Shown here in pieces: positions 1 through 11,300 of a DNA stretch of 44,900 nt. The notes beneath the pieces were generated by a model that did no database searches, was not told where the DNA came from, and saw only the letters and a program-made list of their open reading frames with translations. Source of the DNA: Hofstenia miamia (Eukaryota > Xenacoelomorpha > Acoela > Hofsteniidae); the NCBI GenBank assembly GCA_900660155.1, contig CABFPE010000318.1, positions 548,935-593,834 on the forward strand, in the 5' to 3' direction. The position numbers and the translations under genes were made by a program. Numbering within the stretch: position 1 is the stretch's first letter; every line of letters begins with the position of its first letter.

Positions 1-291
1 ATGGGTTACAAGCCGAAAAGAAATACACTGTAGGGACACCTGTAAAAAAAGTTAAGAAAAAATTATGTATTTTGAGCTACATCGTGTTTTATATTAAACT
101 TTTATTTCATGAGGAATCAATTTTATGTTGATAAATAGTTGCTGCATTTATTTTTCTGTTATTCATTCTTTTTCAAGCAAACTGAAACAAATTAAACCGA
201 AAATTTCTTAACTGAAGGACGGGAATAGAGAGTGTGCTTTTGAAGGGGCAGGACGCATTAAGAATGGCGAAATAAGAAATAGCTGACCAAC

Positions 292-324
292 CCAAGGGGG
301 CCATGGCATCATGGCCCCCCTTGG
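292..324. repeat. GC-rich hairpin (foldback end of an interspersed repeat)
   Basis: The left arm CCAAGGGGGCCATG (292-305) pairs with the right arm CATGGCCCCCCTTGG (310-324) across a 4-base loop, with one extra C in the right arm. A (TA)n tract follows within 10 bases. G and C runs of this kind recur in the window (2775-2815, 4316-4388, 6877-6887, 41598-41637), so this is probably the end of a non-autonomous transposon. No partner end or target duplication was identified. Confidence 0.6.
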
Positions 325-329
325 CTGTC

Positions 330-333
<4 letters not shown>

Positions 334-361
<28 letters not shown>
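334..361. repeat. (TA)n microsatellite
   Basis: An uninterrupted TA dinucleotide run of about 27 bases lies immediately right of the GC-rich hairpin. Confidence 0.95.
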
Positions 362-365
<4 letters not shown>

Positions 366-1302
366 CATATTATGTACACGTATATACATACAATAAATCT
401 TAGCATTGTCTAACATGCACATTTTGTAAAGTATTTGCTAGATAAATTTCAATAAATTAACTTGCTACTTGACATTTCAATATTCATTTTGACAGCACAA
501 AGCTCTCTAATCAAGCCATCGAAAAACGTAAGAATGGCCAAATAAATTCTGTATATGAACTTTTTCAATAGTCAATGAACAAAGTATTAACATTAGAAGC
601 GCTTTCAATAGACCTTGCCATATCTTTAGTGATGGGGAAAATTTCATATTTTTTGCTAAAAAGTAATTAATTGTGAACATAACTTTTTTAGTAATTTGTA
701 ATATTTCAGATATTACGTATAAATAGTTTTTATAGAGGATTTTCTTATAATCTGTCTAAATGTATATACATCAAAAATGTTCCTAGTGTATTTTAAACAC
801 CATTTAACATATATAAAGTAGGAAAATTTAGGTATTGAGAAGGAATCCGCTTGCAGTGGATTGTGGTAATGATGGCCAAAAGAGTAAAAATGCTAACGTT
901 GTATATTTTTACTAGTGTCAATTACCTAAGAGTACTTCAGAAAACTTTCAATTGATTTAAAAGATATCTGCAAGTGAGCTTAATTGGGATAGTATTCAAT
1001 TAATAATTTTCACAGGAGTGATTAGGTTTCAGCCTCCTTCGTCCGTAATTATACTCAAGATCTTTACAAATAGAATCCAAATAGTTAAATTTTAAGCATT
1101 AGTAAAATTAATGCCATTATTAACTGTTTAACTACAAGACCAAAAACTTCCACTAATTTCCATGAAACACCAATTAAAAATTCAGTTTTTCTTACTTCTT
1201 GAAATTCTAAGACGTATATACCAAACACATACAAGTGTACAATGATAAAAGTATAGGAATATAAAAAATTATATACATTCAAATACATGTATGAATCTTA
1301 CG

Positions 1303-1322
1303 TGGGGTCTCTGGAGACCCCA
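1303..1322. repeat. Perfect 9 bp inverted repeat
   Basis: TGGGGTCTC and GAGACCCCA are exact reverse complements separated by TG. It is far more GC-rich than its surroundings. It could be a transposon relic, a hairpin in a transcript, or chance; no neighbouring feature explains it. Confidence 0.6.
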
Positions 1323-2756
1323 TGGTAGTAGAAGGTTAAGTATATCAACCGCGTATCTGCAAATTTCAATTCCTAGTAAAGTTGTACCAGCAAGAAAAGA
1401 AATATTATTAGCCCACCAAATGTGCCTTATGATTAAGACTAACGTGCTTCGTTCACAACAGTCATTTAGGCAAAAGTTTCACAGCTATTTGGGTTCTCTA
1501 GATTAGTACTGGTAAGCCAGCCAGGTTAAGTACAGCGAATAGAAATCATTATGCTTTTGGACATTTTATATTTACTTGCTTGACCTGATGTTGTTTGAAT
1601 GTAATTGACAAAGAGAAGAAAAAGCGCTTTGTGGCTAATTACATTTTTTAATTTGTCAAAGTTTAAATTTTGTTTGTTGCATTTAATTTTTCAAATGAGT
1701 GAATATAAAACAATTTATGGTTTCCTCATGGGTAAATATATTCATTTTGATTATGTTTACAAAGAACTTGAAATTGATTTTATGTCGGAATGATAACTAG
1801 CTTTGACAACTTTATAGGGCTGAATTTGCAGTGTGCCATAAAGCGCGGCGCCGCAGCATTATTATTTGCGTGGTGGCTGACCTGACTAGAATTAAAACAA
1901 AACTACAGAGAAGCTTAAGAATTTTACTTACAAATAACAAATCACTTTACAATGAGCAAGCTTCTAGAAAATTCTCAATATTTTCATTAAAATTTAATCG
2001 CACAAAGAGATTTATAAGTACATCACTTGGAAACTAGAGAGCATATGTGTGATTATTAGGCGGCGGATTTCCATAACTGAAAAATGAGTAAAATATGAAA
2101 AATAAATGACTTAAAATTCAGCCAAATATGATCAAAAATATTCCTGAGAAATTTATTAAAATGGTTTGTAGTCTGTACCTAGATGCCTTTCTCGCTATTC
2201 CAGACGATAGTGCAGTGCCACACGATGAGCTCGATAGCTAACCCTTCCCTCTGCGGGAACAAAAGTCGATTGCGGACTGAAAAAATAATTGATAATTGAA
2301 TAAATAAGCTCCGTTTATACGATAAATTTTCCCTTATGAGTTTATCATAATTTACCGAGCAATTATTTTGATTAACTAAATATCATTGTGTTTACACAAG
2401 TTTCCCTTAGAAGTTATATTCTTAACCGCAAAACTTACCAACATTTGCTGAGTTCGTAAATTATGTCGAGCTAATTTAGCATTTACAAGATAAGTGTTCC
2501 CTTACTTACGGGAAAGTCATAAGGGTTATATAGTGCAAAATAGCAAAGTAACACGGTTCATTATTAAACAGAATCTTTGCAGCTGCTTGCGTAGACACTG
2601 TTTGCTAAGCGAATAAAGGTCTGAATGGTAATCTGTGCAACAAAGCTACCTGAAATGGATAATATGACCAGTATGGCGCAGTCGATGAAGCGCAAAAATA
2701 AAAATAATCCTGAAAAGTGATTAATCATGGATTTCTGCCCCTCTAGTGATTACTTC

Positions 2757-2820
2757 TACGCAGAGGCGCATCCAAAAGGGCGGGGGAACTGGGAGAACTG
2801 GGGGAATGTCCCCCTTTCAA
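2757..2820. repeat. G-rich end of a decayed interspersed element
   Basis: A CAGAGGCGCATCC-like start is followed by runs of G (GGGCGGGGG, then CTGGGGG) and a short C run (CCCCC), in DNA otherwise dominated by A and T. The composition matches other GC-rich element ends in the window. No full element boundaries or target duplication could be defined. Confidence 0.4.
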
Positions 2821-2862
2821 CAGAGGCATGAAATATATGCCTACAACAATCAGAGTATATAT

Positions 2863-2863
2863 N
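2863..2863. other. Single undetermined base at a repeat boundary
   Basis: One N sits exactly at the left boundary of the first copy of the 704 bp duplicated unit, preceded by a short TA run. This is what a contig join or unresolved microsatellite would leave. Confidence 0.95.
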
Positions 2864-3568
2864 GTAAGCAATATTTAATTGACATTGCAAATATATATTG
2901 CAAAATAATTGAAAATCCATTAAACTATTGAATACATTAAAAACGTTCTCACGAGCATTAAAGGATGACAATCGTACTGAAACATATAGTCAAGTTCCGG
3001 TTCGAGAATCATTATTGTCCTGTCTAGTAAATGACGATTGTATTGGCTGTTGCGAGTGTACTGCACAGTTTGATGATTCAAAAAATATAGTATGCTTCCA
3101 CCACCGAATTCAGTTTTTTGTGTATTGAAGGCACAACGTTAACCTTTTGAGAACCATTGTTATCTTCAGTCAGACCCCTGATATTGTGATGTCAAATCTA
3201 AGGAAATTATACGATGATCACAACTTTTATGTAAATTATCTAAATCAGATCACAATATACTCTTAGTGATTATGATTACTGGCAACATTTAACTTATATT
3301 TTTCTAAAACAATTTCTTCTCAGTGCTAACAGGAGTATCAAACACTCGTAACTTTGGTTATTATCTGTCAACGAACATTTTTCTTTTAAAATGTTTCAAT
3401 GCGTTATGTTTGGTTGATATGCAACGCAAAGCACAATTTAGAATTTTCAATTTCAGTGAGTTTCTAATATACCCAATTTTAGTCTAGTATGCCGCAAAAT
3501 TGTAAAATATTTCTTAACAGGCATCTTAAAGATGAACGAATTGGAATTTTATATATATATATATATAT
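2864..3568. repeat. Duplicated unit, copy 1 (~704 bp)
   Basis: This segment is repeated at 3599-4302 with a constant offset of 735 bases. I compared the copies line by line and found no difference from GTAAGCA at the left edge to the TA run at the right edge. A 66-codon open frame (2928-3128) is therefore present identically in both copies; it resembles no known family and is probably not a gene. Exact identity plus the N at the left edge suggests either a very recent tandem duplication or an assembly artefact. Confidence 0.95.
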
Positions 3569-3598
3569 TTCAAGCATTTGTTCTCCTCTATCTGCAGG

Positions 3599-4302
3599 GT
3601 AAGCAATATTTAATTGACATTGCAAATATATATTGCAAAATAATTGAAAATCCATTAAACTATTGAATACATTAAAAACGTTCTCACGAGCATTAAAGGA
3701 TGACAATCGTACTGAAACATATAGTCAAGTTCCGGTTCGAGAATCATTATTGTCCTGTCTAGTAAATGACGATTGTATTGGCTGTTGCGAGTGTACTGCA
3801 CAGTTTGATGATTCAAAAAATATAGTATGCTTCCACCACCGAATTCAGTTTTTTGTGTATTGAAGGCACAACGTTAACCTTTTGAGAACCATTGTTATCT
3901 TCAGTCAGACCCCTGATATTGTGATGTCAAATCTAAGGAAATTATACGATGATCACAACTTTTATGTAAATTATCTAAATCAGATCACAATATACTCTTA
4001 GTGATTATGATTACTGGCAACATTTAACTTATATTTTTCTAAAACAATTTCTTCTCAGTGCTAACAGGAGTATCAAACACTCGTAACTTTGGTTATTATC
4101 TGTCAACGAACATTTTTCTTTTAAAATGTTTCAATGCGTTATGTTTGGTTGATATGCAACGCAAAGCACAATTTAGAATTTTCAATTTCAGTGAGTTTCT
4201 AATATACCCAATTTTAGTCTAGTATGCCGCAAAATTGTAAAATATTTCTTAACAGGCATCTTAAAGATGAACGAATTGGAATTTTATATATATATATATA
4301 TA
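3599..4302. repeat. Duplicated unit, copy 2 (~704 bp)
   Basis: This is the second copy of the unit at 2864-3568. The 30 bases between the copies (3569-3598) are unique. Copy 2 ends in the same TA run, then diverges into a GC-rich repeat end. Both copies change context inside or beside a microsatellite, which fits slippage, haplotype mis-joining or recombination in the TA tract. Confidence 0.95.
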
Positions 4303-4416
4303 ACATCGTAGACAGAGGGGCCAAAGGGATATGCCCCCAACTAAAAGCGTCATTTGGATATGAAAATTTCAATTTGTTCGCCCCCCCCAATTCAAAATAC
4401 TTGTTACGTCCCTAAT
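4303..4416. repeat. Short GC-rich interspersed element or fragment
   Basis: The segment has GAGGGGCCAAAGGG near its left side, a C8 run at 4381-4388, and a right end CTTGTTACGTCCCTAATATT. Read in reverse, the right end begins AGGGACGTAAC, similar in style to the CAGTGGCGTAAC ends of some DNA transposons. A similar edge, TAGTTACGCCACTG, occurs at 9286-9299. Assignment to a superfamily is not possible from this alone. Confidence 0.45.
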
Positions 4417-5329
4417 ATTACCCCAATAGGGAAATTGTAATTTTTAATCCAAAACGGTAAAAGCACTGAAACCCTTTTCCATTGTGAGGGCCAATAGATA
4501 TTTTCGTTTCCCTTCAGTAATAGCAATATTAAATTAGAGAGTAATGAATAATACATTCTACTAAATTTGAAATGAGTAAATATAACTTTCCCAGTAAAGA
4601 ATTAATTTAAAAAAGGACATTGAAGAAAATGTTCTAACCTTATTTTACTTATCACTAGAAGAAAGGTTCACTTTTCAAAGAGCGTATCTTTCAGAAATCG
4701 ATAATAATTTTTTTTATATTCAAGATTAACAGTTAAGGGCGTTGACTCCGAGACATTTAATCATTAGTTATGATTACTTCCCTATGAAATGTTACTACTA
4801 ATAAATTTTTCAATTAGTAACAGCTGAATTGGTCACATTGTCAGAGGAAATTTAAATTTTTTACAAAAACTTTCATAATTTATAAGCAGCAATTGTTTCG
4901 ATAAGGTAGCATAGTAAAACTTCAATATCTAAGATACAATAACTGTCTACATGGAAACTCTTTGACCCCCCATTCTTGGCGAAAAATCGAATGGCACTGG
5001 TAGCATACATGCCTGAAGAGTCATCATTCAACTAGTCTTGCGGCTAAAATAATTTGACTTATAATTTGCTTATCCCCAATTTCTTAGTGGACGGGGTAGT
5101 CTAATTCTAAATTTGCAAAATTTAATAACTTCAATTATTAATGAATGATGTTAGGTAATCTGCATTTTAGTGAAGACATTGAATGGAAACTAAAATTGCG
5201 ACAACTCATGGAGAGGATATAGCTCATATTGATGCAGCCACGGGCCCGTGCGCTTAAAAGGGGATATGTGCGCTAATAATTAGAGCTAGGTATCAAGTTA
5301 GAATTAGAAAACCTTTATGAGCTGAACAC
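4417..5329. other. AT-rich DNA with no recognised gene
   Basis: No coding signal was recognised. The only notable string is a perfect 12 bp palindrome, CACGGGCCCGTG, at 5239-5250, which may mark a decayed element end just left of the hAT remnant. Confidence 0.5.
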
Positions 5330-6190
5330 CAAAAACTAAAACTGAAATACTTGGTATCCAATATTATGTAATATCCTGTATTGGTATTGTGCCAATTATA
5401 GGGTTAAAAATTTTCAGGCCAGAGATGACACACTGGATGTTGAAGTATCAAATGTACAATACTTGCTTACTGATTGAACTATAATCGGAACAGCTGGAAA
5501 CTGATTTGGAATGAGGTCAAGCTTCTTAATCACAACTAAGATATTCCAGTAAAACTTTCACGTGGGTGTGGTGTGGTGAGCAGGAAAAGAGAAAGACTTC
5601 ATGGGAAAGACTTTGGGAAAGTGAGTAAAGAAGATTAGTCATGGGAAGAAGAATACTTCAGAAAGTCAGTATTCTATAAAGTACTCGATAATGTGATAAT
5701 GGGATTAACAACTATTTAAAGAATATTTCTGAGAAATTTTTATTTCTTTGGAAGCATATTCAATAGTCTAAGAAACAACTAAGGGAAAAGCTAATTGTTT
5801 TGGTTGAATCTTAATTAAGTTATATCACCCAAGACTTGGTAATGGAAATGAAACACTTGCTCTGTGTACAACTTGCAGTTTGTCTTGAAAGAGTAGAATC
5901 CATTCCAATTTGAAACAGCTTCTGCAGGTACAGATTTCAAGGGATATATTTAAATGGTTGCATATATTTGCGAATATTTTTGTTCATGCCGGCATCAGTT
6001 GCCTCAGCTGAAAAATCACTTACTAAGTTAAAACTGATTAAAAATTATTTTGCAGGACTTAGCATAAAAGAAAGAAATGAAAAATTTTAGGATTCTTAGC
6101 TAAGTAGTTTTAAAATGCAGAGAACTATTTTCTAGAAGGATTTATTTCTTTAATTCGAGGTATAGAGCATCTAAGTCAAAACAAACATTT
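5330..6190 (+). pseudogene. Decayed hAT transposase, ZMYM1/TTF-type
   Basis: Translated pieces in different frames follow the order of the hAT transposases annotated as zinc finger MYM-type protein 1-like. A WNEVKLLNHN...RGCG piece (from 5507) resembles the family's W-x-E-A-x-x-L...R-x-C-G-R region. A piece FRKSVFYKVLDNVIMGLTTI (5657-5716) resembles its conserved F-x-V-x-x-F-x-x-x-L-D segment. VASAEKSLTKLKLIKNYFAG (about 5998-6057) matches the hAT C-terminal dimerisation core, usually V-A-x-x-E-R-S-F-S-K-L-K-L-I-K. Frameshifts and stops separate these pieces, so no functional protein can be made. The catalytic Asp region was not located. The dimerisation motif is distinctive; the earlier boundaries are approximate. 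Confidence 0.75.
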
Positions 6191-7618
6191 TCTTCTAATT
6201 ACTCTTCATCTGCCTGTTTTTCCAATTTGACACTAATACGAATTCAAAGGGCGTTCGCAAAAATAAAATTGACAATTTTTAGAGAAAACAGCATGTCTAG
6301 ACACAATAAAGATATTTATCTTTCCTAATATCCATATATTTTACTATTAAGCATTGTATAGCTAACATTATTCAACAACAAGATTTGTCATAATTTCCAC
6401 TGGAGTTTCTAGAATGAATGCGCTATAATTAAAAATAACAGCTTAGATTTATCAATGGAGCTTTTCTTAAAATATTCCTCATTCAATAACATGAAATACT
6501 CCTCAATTAGTCAAATTAATAGGCATTATTTCAGTAATTGTTTCATCTCTATGTTGTTTTGCCTTCAGCAATAAAATTTAATTCTTTCATCTGTACACCA
6601 TTTCAATACTTCAAACAAGATCACCCAATAAAAACAAATAATCTTTATATAGGTTTTAAATTAACAAATTTATGACTGTTATTTATTAATCGGTTCCTAT
6701 CTATGCAGATCAACCTCGATAAGATTCAATCCTTGGTAGTTATAAATGACACAAATATGGACCTACCTTTTCAGGTCAAGTATGACACAGCAAATAAAAT
6801 TATGCCATACGCTTTTGTCTATATTTAGAAAAGGTCATCTACAATCTTATGTCAATGCAGGTAAAGTGATGTATTATGGGGGGGGCACGACTTACAAATT
6901 CACATAAGCCTGCTAAGCCCCTGCTTAAACGCTGAGTACATCATTGGTACACGGTAATCAGTTAAAAATCGAAATAACGTAATATTCATTCAATAGATAT
7001 CACATCGTCATTGACTATATACACATATTGTAACATATGTAGAAAGTTGGATTTATTATTGCAGAACATGTTAGGATGGAAGTATGTAACTTGAAAAATG
7101 TGTTTTTCCAACAATGAAGATATGTTCGTTTTTTTAAATGTGATGGAATCTCAGGCATTAAACATCCGTATTGTTTATTTAATTATGCATACAAAGGAAA
7201 CTAAATTAGACGAAATTGCTTTCTCACACTATTTAAGATATTGAATGCTTCTTTGACATGCAGCAGAGTAAAATATTCTCACCTATACAAAATAGTAATT
7301 GTAAATCATTTATATTACACAAGGACAATAGCTAAATGTGAGGGCAAATGTTAATGGGAAAACGCTGCTAAATTTAATCAATAATTTTTTTTTACATTAA
7401 TACGCTAGCTATTAAATGTGTAAGGTATATGAAAATCCGTAGAGTAGAAAATACACTATATGCATATATGCATATATATAATAAATTTTGCTTACAATAA
7501 CTGAAAACATTTTCACATTAAATAATAAAATAAAGGCTATATTTATAAAATCAACATGAAAATAACAAAATAAAGGTGAAATGATTTTGCAAAGTCAAAT
7601 ATTTAACATTTTAGTTTC
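6191..7618. other. AT-rich DNA with no recognised gene
   Basis: No gene was recognised. A G8 run at about 6880-6887 followed by a GC-richer stretch to 6935 may be another GC-rich element end. Confidence 0.5.
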
Positions 7619-7975
7619 TTAATAACTTGTATCACCATTCATATTTTCCAAACATTGTTCAATTTGCTTAGGAAAAGAATCAATGTGATCTTCTAGATAC
7701 TCATCAGAATCGTCATTCCAATGCTTTTGCACTCTCTCAATGAGTTCTGCTTGATTTCGTGAACGTCGCTCCCTGAAAACTCCCTTTTGTAGCATTGCCC
7801 ATGCTCAATGACATTAAAATCCGGCGAATTTCTCGGCCAACCAGTCCAAACACAATTAAAATGTTTTCTTATATATTCTAATGTGGACTTTTTTCGTATG
7901 TGCTGGAGCGCCATTTTGCAATAGAACACCAATCTGTGGTCTTTTAAAATATTTCGGATTTATTTAAATTTGTAA
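7619..7975 (-). pseudogene. Tc1/mariner transposase 3' fragment
   Basis: Reading the minus strand, LQNGAPAHT (about 7898-7921) matches the block around the second catalytic Asp, with Asn in place of Asp. The frame then shifts within an A run to give WPRNSPDFNVIE (about 7804-7845), the block carrying the catalytic Glu. A second frameshift leads into a C-terminal tail ending in CLENMNGDTSY and a TAA at 7619-7621, like the G-x-T-x-Y end of Tc1-type proteins. Allowing for the frameshift, about 35 residues separate the Asp position from the Glu. The N-terminal half is missing and no terminal repeats were found. The fragment is inactive. Confidence 0.85.
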
Positions 7976-8272
7976 ATAGGCATCAACCAAGTCAAACAAA
8001 TTTTAAAATTTTAAAAGGAACAAAGGAATTAAAAATAATGGGTACTCTTTACATTAAGAACAAAAATAAGGAGCAATTAATTTGTAATCAACTAAGTACT
8101 AATATCCTAAAAATAATTTAAGTGCATGTATATTTATAGTTTTAATGTACTCTAGAAGCCAATATAGTTTATTTTAAATTTATATTGCCCAATTTTGATT
8201 TGACGATGATTTTTAAAATCGAAAACGTTTACCGTGTGCTGTGTTCATATCAATGTATATCAGTAATTTTTG

Positions 8273-8308
<36 letters not shown>

Positions 8309-11300
8309 CTCCATTTAATTTAAAGAGGGCCTGTATTTTCATGCATAATTCATACGTATGAAGTTGCTCGTAATTTTCAAATACATTTTCAATTTCAGTT
8401 GAATTTGAATTCGAAATCAGATTTAAAATATGAGGGAAGTATTATTTAACAACTATATTTAATTCAATTAGAGTAATTTCTTTATTTTATTTCAAATTAC
8501 ACGTGCTCACAAAGCCATGTTTTAATCAATAGAATTGAATTAAAGTTCAGACAAATCCAACGATTATTTCTTTTATAAAGGCCGATTGTCCTCGGGTGCT
8601 TAATACAACTAAATGTATATTATGACTTTGGGAAAATAAATGTCACGCAGTCAATTTTGACATTTGGAATAGATAATGATATCAACAAGAAAATGATGAA
8701 ATAATTAACCAATAAATGATTTTATTGCATATCAAATTGCAAAAGAGTAGAGTTCTGGAATGACTTGTGTAGGCTAAATTGCAGTTTCTGTTTAAAACAT
8801 TTTCGAGATTCTAAGTTAATGTGTCCGATTGGTCTTACTGTAGAAATGTGTATAAAATAGATATTTTGAATCCAATATTATTTTATGGAATACTTGATTA
8901 AATAATTATTTCAATTACCTCTTCTTTCTCATAAGTATATACAACTTCTATTTCCTCTATGAAGTGCATATGAAATTAGGGAGATAGATATGTGCAATTC
9001 AAAATACTTGGGAAAACTATTTCAAACAATTCACTGAAAAGCATAATTAACTTAAAATTTAATTAATTTGATACATTTAAAAAAATGCAATCAGACAGGC
9101 ATACATGGAAGTTTTTACTAGTTATGGTTAATCATTTGAAAGTTTCTATTATCGTAATTTATTGTGGGCTGGTGATTAGAGCATTAGAATCTTCTAGAGG
9201 GAATGGGGATTTAAAATAGAAAAACACTAAAAAAAGGTATTTTAGCAAACAAATGTTTTTCAAATATCTGTGGAATGCCCGCTGTAGTTACGCCACTGAT
9301 GTTAGTTCTTTCTTAACATATAATCTTTTTTAAGCCAAAGGCCTTGTTCTATTGAACAGATTTGTTGCTCTTACACAACAGAAACTTCAATTACCCGCTT
9401 AAATTAACAAAATGTTTGTAGTCATCCAGGATCTATGCTAGTGTTTGTAAGTTACTATAAAAAATTTCAAATTCAACTAGAAATGCTTCATCCGTACAGA
9501 ACACATCGTATCAAATTTCAAATATGAAGCTAAACAGCTACTATATCTGGTCCATTGAAATGTTTAAGCAGTTTGTATAATAACTTGAAGTTCCATATCT
9601 TAGTGAAGAACATAATGAACACTACCATATCTTAATATCTATGATATATAATCTGCCGATCTTGATTGGAAATTAAACTTTTGAACTTTGTAATAGTAAT
9701 TTATCAGAGGCATAGTTACTGTAACAGTAGGGGGAAGAGGTACCATAAAAAACTGACTTATGCTAGAAAAATATCGCCTATATCTTAGTAAAATGTGTAT
9801 CATGTTATCAGAAATGCATTGAATTCCCTTAAGGTATTCAAAGTTTGCAATTAAAAAAAAACATGCGAATTTTGTAATAAAGAAATATAATTTTGCTTTG
9901 TTTTACAATAGAAATGTGTCAGCGCTTTCATTCAAACCAAAAAATAGTTTTTCAAAGAAGTGTGACTTATGGTTAAGTGGAATAACTTTTATTAATGCAA
10001 TTACTATTTTTGAAAAAAGGAAAGAAATAGATGGAAGTTGGAAAAACTACCATCTAGTAATTTTCAATAAAGTGTTTTTGCAGAACTCTAAAATGCATAA
10101 TGTACCAAACATGCTATTCTGGTGCTGCTGTTGCTATTCTTTAATCATCATTTCAATATGGATGTAATAATAAAGAGTTAAGACTTGAAGAATATCTTTA
10201 CTTCTTCATTAAGTATCCAAAGTAGTAAAGACTAAGAGTATGACAGACAGCATCTTTAAGTCACAATGAACTATTGCGAGAATGTTACTTGCAAATTTTT
10301 TAAATTTTTTATGTACATGTACGTTCTTTAGACGGATCATGTAAACTAAAACGATGTCACCGAGCAATGTATACTTACATGGTATCAAGTTGTAGAAACG
10401 TTTCTGACTCAACTTGATTTTATTGCAATTCAAAATCATACCCACGCATCTTCCCATTGCATCAGTAGCAAAGTAAAGTAATCATACACAAAACTAAATA
10501 CTAGTAATATACTGAATATTCTAATAAAAATACATTGAAATATTTTTTCAAGCTAATCGGGCAAAACAATAAAACAAGTAGATGCTTAGTCTAAGATTAA
10601 GATAAAAATATTTTATAAAGAAAAACTTCATTAAAGATTGATCCTACGTATCTAATACAAAATAGATTTGAGACTGATTTTTAGCAAATTTTCGTAAAAA
10701 CAGTGCTTTTTGTAGGTGAATTTGTTGCAGTCCAGATTGTACATGTATAATAGACAGCAAGCTTAGAAGCGATGATCTTCTCGAAAGTCTTAGAGAGCTT
10801 TGAGAGGGAGGCAAAGGTGAAAGAGAAATCACTTGCCTTTGAATTTTGTAGAAAATTCTTAATTTATTGCAGAAATTAAAATGTTACATAAGAGTTTATT
10901 TATCCATGAAGCACTTTGCTTGAGCAAGCATCAAGGAATTTCATCAGAATCAAGCATCTTAGAGACCGTGCTTGAGTTAAGTAAATCAAAAATTTGTTTG
11001 GTAATAACTAGTGGGTTCTAATCAATATCAGTAATATCAAAGTGTTAGCCCCAAACAGCCTTTTGTATTACAAATTGTTTTGTCCATATTTTCAAGCAAT
11101 TTTCTCCAAGACTATAAGAAAATTTAAAAATTGTGGGATTTGGTCACATCAATCAATTATTGTGGAAATCTGCAACAAAAATGTTCTTGTGTTTGAAGTA
11201 GACACCTAATGTTCAGATAATAAAAAGTTCTAATGCACATGTCAACAACAACTAGTCCTACTTCTTTTAATTTCTGTAAATAGACAACCAAAATTCCGAT

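Larger units (their letters stand above)
1..2745. other. AT-rich DNA with no recognised gene
   Basis: Short open frames here (for example 1291-1506 and 1831-2037 on the plus strand) match no family I know and have no supporting signals. The stretch holds two inverted repeats and one (TA)n tract, listed separately. The segment 2290-2540 repeats the string TTCCCTTA several times but shows no clear unit length. Coding exons of a split gene cannot be excluded, because short exons are hard to see by eye in DNA this AT-rich. Confidence 0.5.

Noticed and set aside
2928..3128. 66-codon plus-strand frame repeated identically at 3663-3863
   Set aside because: The identity comes from the exact DNA duplication, not from selection on protein; the peptide resembles no family.
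9898..10167. 89-codon plus-strand frame with a run of Cys
   Set aside because: No recognised motif and no supporting signals; such lengths arise by chance in this much DNA.
10644..10832. Ser/Leu-rich minus-strand frame
   Set aside because: Low-complexity peptide with no motif.
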